Below, piece after piece: positions 59,730-64,000 of a stretch of DNA of 64,000 nt. The position numbers were made by a program, and so were the translations under genes. Position 1 is the first letter of the stretch. Every line of letters begins with the position of its first letter. The stretch is from Pseudomonas bubulae (lineage in GTDB: Bacteria > Pseudomonadota > Gammaproteobacteria > Pseudomonadales > Pseudomonadaceae). The DNA lies in the NCBI RefSeq assembly GCF_900618535.1, contig NZ_UYJA01000004.1:496001-560000 (forward strand). The letters are read 5' to 3'. A model generated the notes under the pieces. The model was not told the origin of the DNA. It ran no database searches and was given only the letters and a program-made list of their open reading frames with translations.

Positions 59730-60633
59730 TTTGCAGGCGCTCACTGCGAATAAACCCCAGAAATGCATGCGCCACCGGTGACAGGCGCTTGGCCTTGGCC
59801 TGCACCACGCACCAGCTGCGATACAGCGGCAACTCCTCGACCGGCAGTTCGCACAGCAGGCCGGTCGCCAGCTCCAGGTTGACGGCGTGGCGGGTCAATA
59901 ACGCCACGCCCAACCCGGCTACCGCGCACTCGCGCTGCGACTCGTTGGACGACACTTCCAGCGTCTGATTGAAGTGAACGCGCTTTTCCTTGAAATACTC
60001 CTCACACGCCATGCGCGTGCCCGAACCCTGCTCGCGCATCAGCAAGGTATAAGGCTCCAGATCCTGCAAATGCAGCGGACCCCGGTTGCACAACGGATGA
60101 TCAGCGGGAGCCACGGCCACAATCGGGTTGTTCAGAAACGGCAAGAATTCCAGGCCCATGTCCTGGGGCACCATCGACATGATCACCAGATCATCGCGGT
60201 TATCTGACAGCCGACGAACGGCCTGCGCCCGGTTGACCACCGTCAGTTGCAAATTGACTTCCGGATGCTGGCGCTTGAAGGCCGCAAACAGATGCGGCAC
60301 AAAATATTTCGCGCTCGACTCTACGGCCAGTTTCAACTGGCCTTGCAATGACCCGAGCATGTCGGAAAGTTGCATGTCGAGGTTTTCCAGCCGGCCGAAA
60401 ATATCCCGACTGGCCAACTGAAGCGCTTCAGCGGCTTCGGTCATGTACAGCTTTTTGCCGACGTACTCGAACAATGGTTGGCCAACCAGCTCTTCAAGCT
60501 GACGAATTTGTAGACTTACGGCGGGTTGCGTCAGCGACATTTCTTCTGCTGCGCGGCTGTAAGAACGCAAATCACAGACTTCGTTAAACACCTGTAATTG
60601 GCGAAAAGTGATACGCATCAATGACTTACGCAT
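59671..60633 (-). CDS. pycR: LysR-family regulator PycR
   Basis: A 320-residue LysR regulator with helix-turn-helix LRSYSRAAEEMSLTQPAVSLQIRQLEELVG (about 22-52) and a substrate-binding domain (from about 95). It is divergent from pycA across 190 bases, the position of PycR, which affects pyruvate carboxylase and virulence-related lipid metabolism in Pseudomonas aeruginosa. ATG 60633 is used; the ATG five codons on (60618) is an alternative, and neither has a clear ribosome site. A 16-base palindrome in the gap could be its operator. Confidence 0.88.
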   Translation of the reverse strand: MRKSLMRITFRQLQVFNEVCDLRSYSRAAEEMSLTQPAVSLQIRQLEELVGQPLFEYVGKKLYMTEAAEALQLASRDIFGRLENLDMQLSDMLGSLQGQLKLAVESSAKYFVPHLFAAFKRQHPEVNLQLTVVNRAQAVRRLSDNRDDLVIMSMVPQDMGLEFLPFLNNPIVAVAPADHPLCNRGPLHLQDLEPYTLLMREQGSGTRMACEEYFKEKRVHFNQTLEVSSNESQRECAVAGLGVALLTRHAVNLELATGLLCELPVEELPLYRSWCVVQAKAKRLSPVAHAFLGFIRSERLQISALVERFDGHLPTQTASS

Positions 60634-60670
60634 TTTTATAAAATTATCCGAAGCGACAAGTGATCTGACT

Positions 60671-60686
60671 ATAAGTTATTACTTAT
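60671..60686. promoter_or_regulatory. palindrome in the pycR-pycA gap
   Basis: ATAAGTTATTACTTAT: arms ATAAGT and ACTTAT around TATT, 38 bases upstream of the pycR start. Candidate PycR operator by position; binding is unproven. Confidence 0.4.
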
Positions 60687-60823
60687 GCACGACCCAAGAA
60701 TTATTGATTTTTGTTTATCACTGCGTGGGTCTAGTGTGACGACACAACGGTTCAGACACATTTGGACACGTGCCGACCTGGTCTAGCAGGTCGTTTGTTC
60801 CATGGGCTTTAGGGAAAATCCAA

Positions 60824-62239
60824 GTGATAAAAAAGATCCTGATCGCCAACCGCGGAGAAATCGCCGTCCGCATCGTGCGTGCCTGCGCCGAGATGGGGAT
60901 TCGCTCTGTAGCGGTCTATTCCGAAGCTGATCGGCATGCCTTGCACGTCAAGCGCGCCGACGAAGCACACAATATCGGCGAAGACCCGCTGGCCGGTTAT
61001 TTGAATCCGCGCAAGCTGGTGAATCTGGCGGTTGAAACCGGTTGTGATGCTCTGCATCCCGGTTACGGTTTTTTGTCAGAAAACGCTGAGTTGGCTGATA
61101 TCTGCGCCGAGCGCGGGATCAAGTTCATCGGTCCGGCCGCTGAAGTCATTCGCCGTATGGGCGACAAGACTGAAGCGCGTCGCAGCATGATCAAGGCCGG
61201 TGTGCCGGTCACACCGGGCACTGAAGGCAACGTTGCCGACATCCACGAAGCCTTGATTGAAGGCGAACGCATTGGCTACCCGGTGATGCTCAAGGCCACC
61301 TCGGGTGGTGGCGGTCGCGGCATTCGTCGCTGCAACAGCCGTGAAGAACTCGAGCAAGCCTTCCCGCGGGTGATCTCGGAAGCGACCAAGGCCTTTGGTT
61401 CGGCCGAAGTGTTCCTCGAAAAATGCATCGTCAACCCCAAGCATATCGAAGCGCAAATTCTCGGCGACAGCTTTGGCAACGTGGTGCATCTGTTTGAGCG
61501 CGACTGCTCGATCCAGCGTCGCAACCAAAAGCTGATCGAAATCGCCCCAAGCCCGCAGCTGACCCCGGAACAGCGCGCCTATATCGGCGACCTGTCTGTG
61601 CGCGCAGCCAAGGCCGTGGGTTACGAGAACGCCGGTACCGTGGAGTTCCTGCTCGCCGAGGGCGAGGTGTACTTCATGGAGATGAACACTCGGGTGCAGG
61701 TGGAGCACACCATCACCGAAGAAATTACCGGCATCGACATTGTTCGTGAACAGATTCGTATCGCCTCTGGCCTGCCGCTCTCGATCAAGCAGGAAGACGT
61801 GCAGCATCGCGGCTTTGCCCTGCAGTTCCGGATCAACGCCGAAGACCCGAAAAACAACTTCCTGCCCAGTTTCGGCAAGATCACCCGTTACTACGCGCCC
61901 GGCGGCCCCGGTGTACGTACCGACACGGCGATCTACACCGGCTATACCATCCCGCCGTATTACGACTCCATGTGTCTGAAACTGGTGGTGTGGGCCCTGA
62001 CCTGGGAAGAAGCGATGGACCGTGGTTTGCGCGCCCTCGACGACATGCGTCTGCAAGGGGTCAAAACCACCGCCGCGTATTACCAGGAAATCCTGCGTAA
62101 CCCGGAATTCCGTAGTGGCCAGTTCAACACCAGCTTCGTAGAAAGCCACCCTGAGCTGACCAACTACTCGATCAAGCGCAAACCCGAAGAGTTGGCCCTG
62201 GCCATCGCTGCCGCCATCGCCGCCCACGCAGGCCTGTGA
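60824..62239 (+). CDS. pycA: pyruvate carboxylase subunit A (biotin carboxylase)
   Basis: PycA carboxylates biotin with bicarbonate and ATP, the first half-reaction of pyruvate to oxaloacetate. The 471 residues from GTG 60824 (MIKKILIANRGEIAVRIVRACAEMG) contain the ATP-grasp glycine loop KATSGGGGRGIRR, the MNTRVQVEHT EITG signature region and a C-terminal biotin carboxylase domain. AGGGA at 60811-60815 supports the GTG; 18 in-frame codons upstream are not family-like. It lies 11 bases before pycB. Two-subunit pyruvate carboxylase is typical of Pseudomonas. Confidence 0.95.
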   Translation: MIKKILIANRGEIAVRIVRACAEMGIRSVAVYSEADRHALHVKRADEAHNIGEDPLAGYLNPRKLVNLAVETGCDALHPGYGFLSENAELADICAERGIKFIGPAAEVIRRMGDKTEARRSMIKAGVPVTPGTEGNVADIHEALIEGERIGYPVMLKATSGGGGRGIRRCNSREELEQAFPRVISEATKAFGSAEVFLEKCIVNPKHIEAQILGDSFGNVVHLFERDCSIQRRNQKLIEIAPSPQLTPEQRAYIGDLSVRAAKAVGYENAGTVEFLLAEGEVYFMEMNTRVQVEHTITEEITGIDIVREQIRIASGLPLSIKQEDVQHRGFALQFRINAEDPKNNFLPSFGKITRYYAPGGPGVRTDTAIYTGYTIPPYYDSMCLKLVVWALTWEEAMDRGLRALDDMRLQGVKTTAAYYQEILRNPEFRSGQFNTSFVESHPELTNYSIKRKPEELALAIAAAIAAHAGL

Positions 62240-62250
62240 GGAAAAGAATA

Positions 62251-64000
62251 ATGAGCAAGAAGATTTTCGTAACTGACACCATCCTGCGTGACGCCCACCA
62301 GTCGCTGCTGGCCACCCGCATGCGCACTGAAGACATGCTGCCGATCTGCGACAAGCTCGACAAAGTCGGCTACTGGTCCCTGGAAGTCTGGGGCGGCGCG
62401 ACCTTTGATGCCTGCGTGCGTTTCCTCAAGGAAGATCCGTGGGAGCGTCTGCGCCAACTGCGTGCCGCCTTGCCCAACACGCGTCTGCAAATGTTGCTGC
62501 GCGGCCAGAACCTGCTGGGCTATCGCCATTACAGCGACGACGTGGTCAAAGCCTTCGTCGCCAAAGCAGCAGTCAACGGCATCGACGTGTTCCGCATCTT
62601 CGACGCCATGAACGACGTGCGTAACCTGCGTGTGGCCATCGAGGCGGTCAAAGCTGCCGGCAAGCATGCCCAAGGCACCATCGCCTATACCACCAGTCCG
62701 GTACATACCACCGAGGCGTTTGTGGCGCAGGCCAAGCAGATGGAAGCCATGGGCTGCGACTCGGTCGCCATCAAAGACATGGCTGGCCTGCTGACGCCGT
62801 ACGCCACGGGTGAACTGGTCAAGGCGCTGAAAGCCGAAATCACTCTGCCGATCTTTATTCACTCCCATGACACCGCCGGTCTGGCTGCCATGTGCCAGCT
62901 CAAGGCTATCGAGAATGGCGCAGACCACATTGATACCGCGATCTCCAGCTTCGCGTGGGGCACCAGCCACCCGGGCACCGAGTCGATGGTTGCCGCGCTC
63001 AAAGGCAGTGAATACGACACCGGTCTCGATCTGTCGCTGTTGCAGGAAATCGGCATGTACTTCTACGCAGTGCGTAAGAAGTATCACCAGTTTGAAAGCG
63101 AATTCACCGCTGTAGATACCCGTGTTCAGGTTAACCAGGTCCCGGGCGGGATGATTTCCAACCTTGCCAACCAGCTCAAAGAGCAGGGTGCGCTGAACCG
63201 CATGAGCGAAGTGCTGGCCGAAATCCCGCGTGTGCGTGAAGACCTCGGTTACCCGCCGCTGGTGACACCAACGTCGCAAATTGTGGGTACTCAGGCATTC
63301 TTCAACGTATTGGCGGGTGAGCGTTACAAAACCATCACCAACGAAGTGAAGCTCTACCTGCAAGGCGGCTACGGCAAGGCGCCGGGCGTGGTCAACGAGC
63401 AACTGCGTCGTCAGGCCATTGGCAACGAAGAGCTGATCGACGTACGCCCTGCGGACCTGCTAAAGCCCGAAATGGTCAAGCTGCGTGCTGAAATTGGTGC
63501 CCTGGCCCAGTCGGAAGAAGACGTACTGACCTTCGCCATGTTCCCGGATATCGGTCGCAAGTTCCTTGAGGAGCGCGCTGCAGGCACTCTGACCCCAGAA
63601 GTGCTGCTGCCTATCCCTGAGGCTGGCGGTGTCACCAAGGCGAGCGGTGAGGGCGTGCCGACCGAGTTCGTGATCGACGTGCACGGTGAGAGCTATCGCG
63701 TTGACATAACCGGTGTGGGCGTCAAGGCTGAAGGCAAGCGTCACTTCTACCTGTCCATCGATGGCATGCCGGAAGAGGTGGTGTTCGAACCCCTCAACGA
63801 ATTTGTTGGTGGCACCTCAAGCAAGCGCAAGCAGGCCAGCGAGCCAGGCCATGTGAGCACGGCAATGCCGGGCAATATCGTTGATGTACTGGTCGCTGTA
63901 GGCGATGTGGTCAAGGCGGGTCAGTCGGTACTGATCACCGAAGCGATGAAAATGGAAACTGAAGTCCAGGCCGGCATCGCAGGCAAAATCGTCACCATCC
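62251..64000 (+). CDS. pycB: pyruvate carboxylase subunit B (oxaloacetate decarboxylase alpha-like), cut at window end
   Basis: PycB moves the carboxyl group from biotin to pyruvate. The 583 visible residues start MSKKIFVTDTILRDAHQSLL, with the DxxLRDAHQS metal/substrate motif of the carboxyltransferase TIM barrel, VAIKDMAGLLTP and HSHDTAGL, then the conserved PYC_OADA domain. The biotinyl domain is visible with Lys567 in EAMKMET. About 20 residues should be missing beyond the window. AGGAAAAG precedes ATG 62251. Partner of pycA. Confidence 0.95.
   Translation, partial: MSKKIFVTDTILRDAHQSLLATRMRTEDMLPICDKLDKVGYWSLEVWGGATFDACVRFLKEDPWERLRQLRAALPNTRLQMLLRGQNLLGYRHYSDDVVKAFVAKAAVNGIDVFRIFDAMNDVRNLRVAIEAVKAAGKHAQGTIAYTTSPVHTTEAFVAQAKQMEAMGCDSVAIKDMAGLLTPYATGELVKALKAEITLPIFIHSHDTAGLAAMCQLKAIENGADHIDTAISSFAWGTSHPGTESMVAALKGSEYDTGLDLSLLQEIGMYFYAVRKKYHQFESEFTAVDTRVQVNQVPGGMISNLANQLKEQGALNRMSEVLAEIPRVREDLGYPPLVTPTSQIVGTQAFFNVLAGERYKTITNEVKLYLQGGYGKAPGVVNEQLRRQAIGNEELIDVRPADLLKPEMVKLRAEIGALAQSEEDVLTFAMFPDIGRKFLEERAAGTLTPEVLLPIPEAGGVTKASGEGVPTEFVIDVHGESYRVDITGVGVKAEGKRHFYLSIDGMPEEVVFEPLNEFVGGTSSKRKQASEPGHVSTAMPGNIVDVLVAVGDVVKAGQSVLITEAMKMETEVQAGIAGKIVTI

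Overview
The window is the replication-origin region of a Pseudomonas chromosome. The minus-strand run dnaA-dnaN-recF-gyrB faces the plus-strand run rpmH-rnpA-yidD-yidC-mnmE across an AT-rich oriC full of DnaA boxes. The complete atpIBEFHAGDC operon, glmU/glmR/glmS and pycR-pycA-pycB follow in the order typical of pseudomonads. The species cannot be fixed from sequence alone; a fluorescens/fragi-type lineage is a guess. No rRNA, tRNA, CRISPR array, prophage or insertion sequence was recognised.

Layout: 1-4528 holds gyrB (partial), recF with a parS site in its last codons, dnaN, dnaA and oriC. 4529-14970 holds rpmH, rnpA, yidD, yidC, mnmE, an ABC-F ATPase, a second DnaA-box-rich AT-rich gap, mnmG, rsmG, parA and parB. 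15016-22285 is the ATP synthase operon, with a strong promoter and stable hairpins between several cistrons. 22345-26677 is amino-sugar (UDP-GlcNAc) synthesis and its DeoR-type regulator. Every gene from 4529 to 26594 is on the plus strand, that is, co-oriented with replication away from oriC.

From 26.7 kb the content is more accessory: a GNAT-Rnk fusion, a LysR regulator with a beta-lactamase-fold hydrolase, and a tightly overlapping four-gene operon of three SPFH/HflK-HflC-like membrane proteins plus a P1B-type metal ATPase (30.4-36.3 kb). Cyclopropane fatty acid synthase, a small exported protein and cardiolipin synthase follow. 40.3-48.5 kb is a zinc-starvation island: gamma-carbonic anhydrase, a ZnuABC-like importer, zinc-independent FolE2, a Tat-exported amidase, two COG0523 metallochaperone GTPases and a DUF1826 protein, organised around two Zur-box-like palindromes. 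A second parS site lies inside folE2.

48.7-64 kb is housekeeping: DUF3301, pdxY, an acyl-CoA thioesterase, a CPA2 antiporter, an SMI1/KNR4 protein, a Tim44-domain protein, uvrD, a GGDEF/EAL protein, a HexR-like regulator, pycR, and both pyruvate carboxylase subunits (pycB cut by the window end). The least familiar system is the SPFH-P1B ATPase operon, whose second protein carries a His-rich tail that could serve the ATPase as a metal-binding domain in trans. The second DnaA-box cluster next to mnmG, the parS sites inside genes and the atp intercistronic hairpins are the best structural signals outside the protein annotation.
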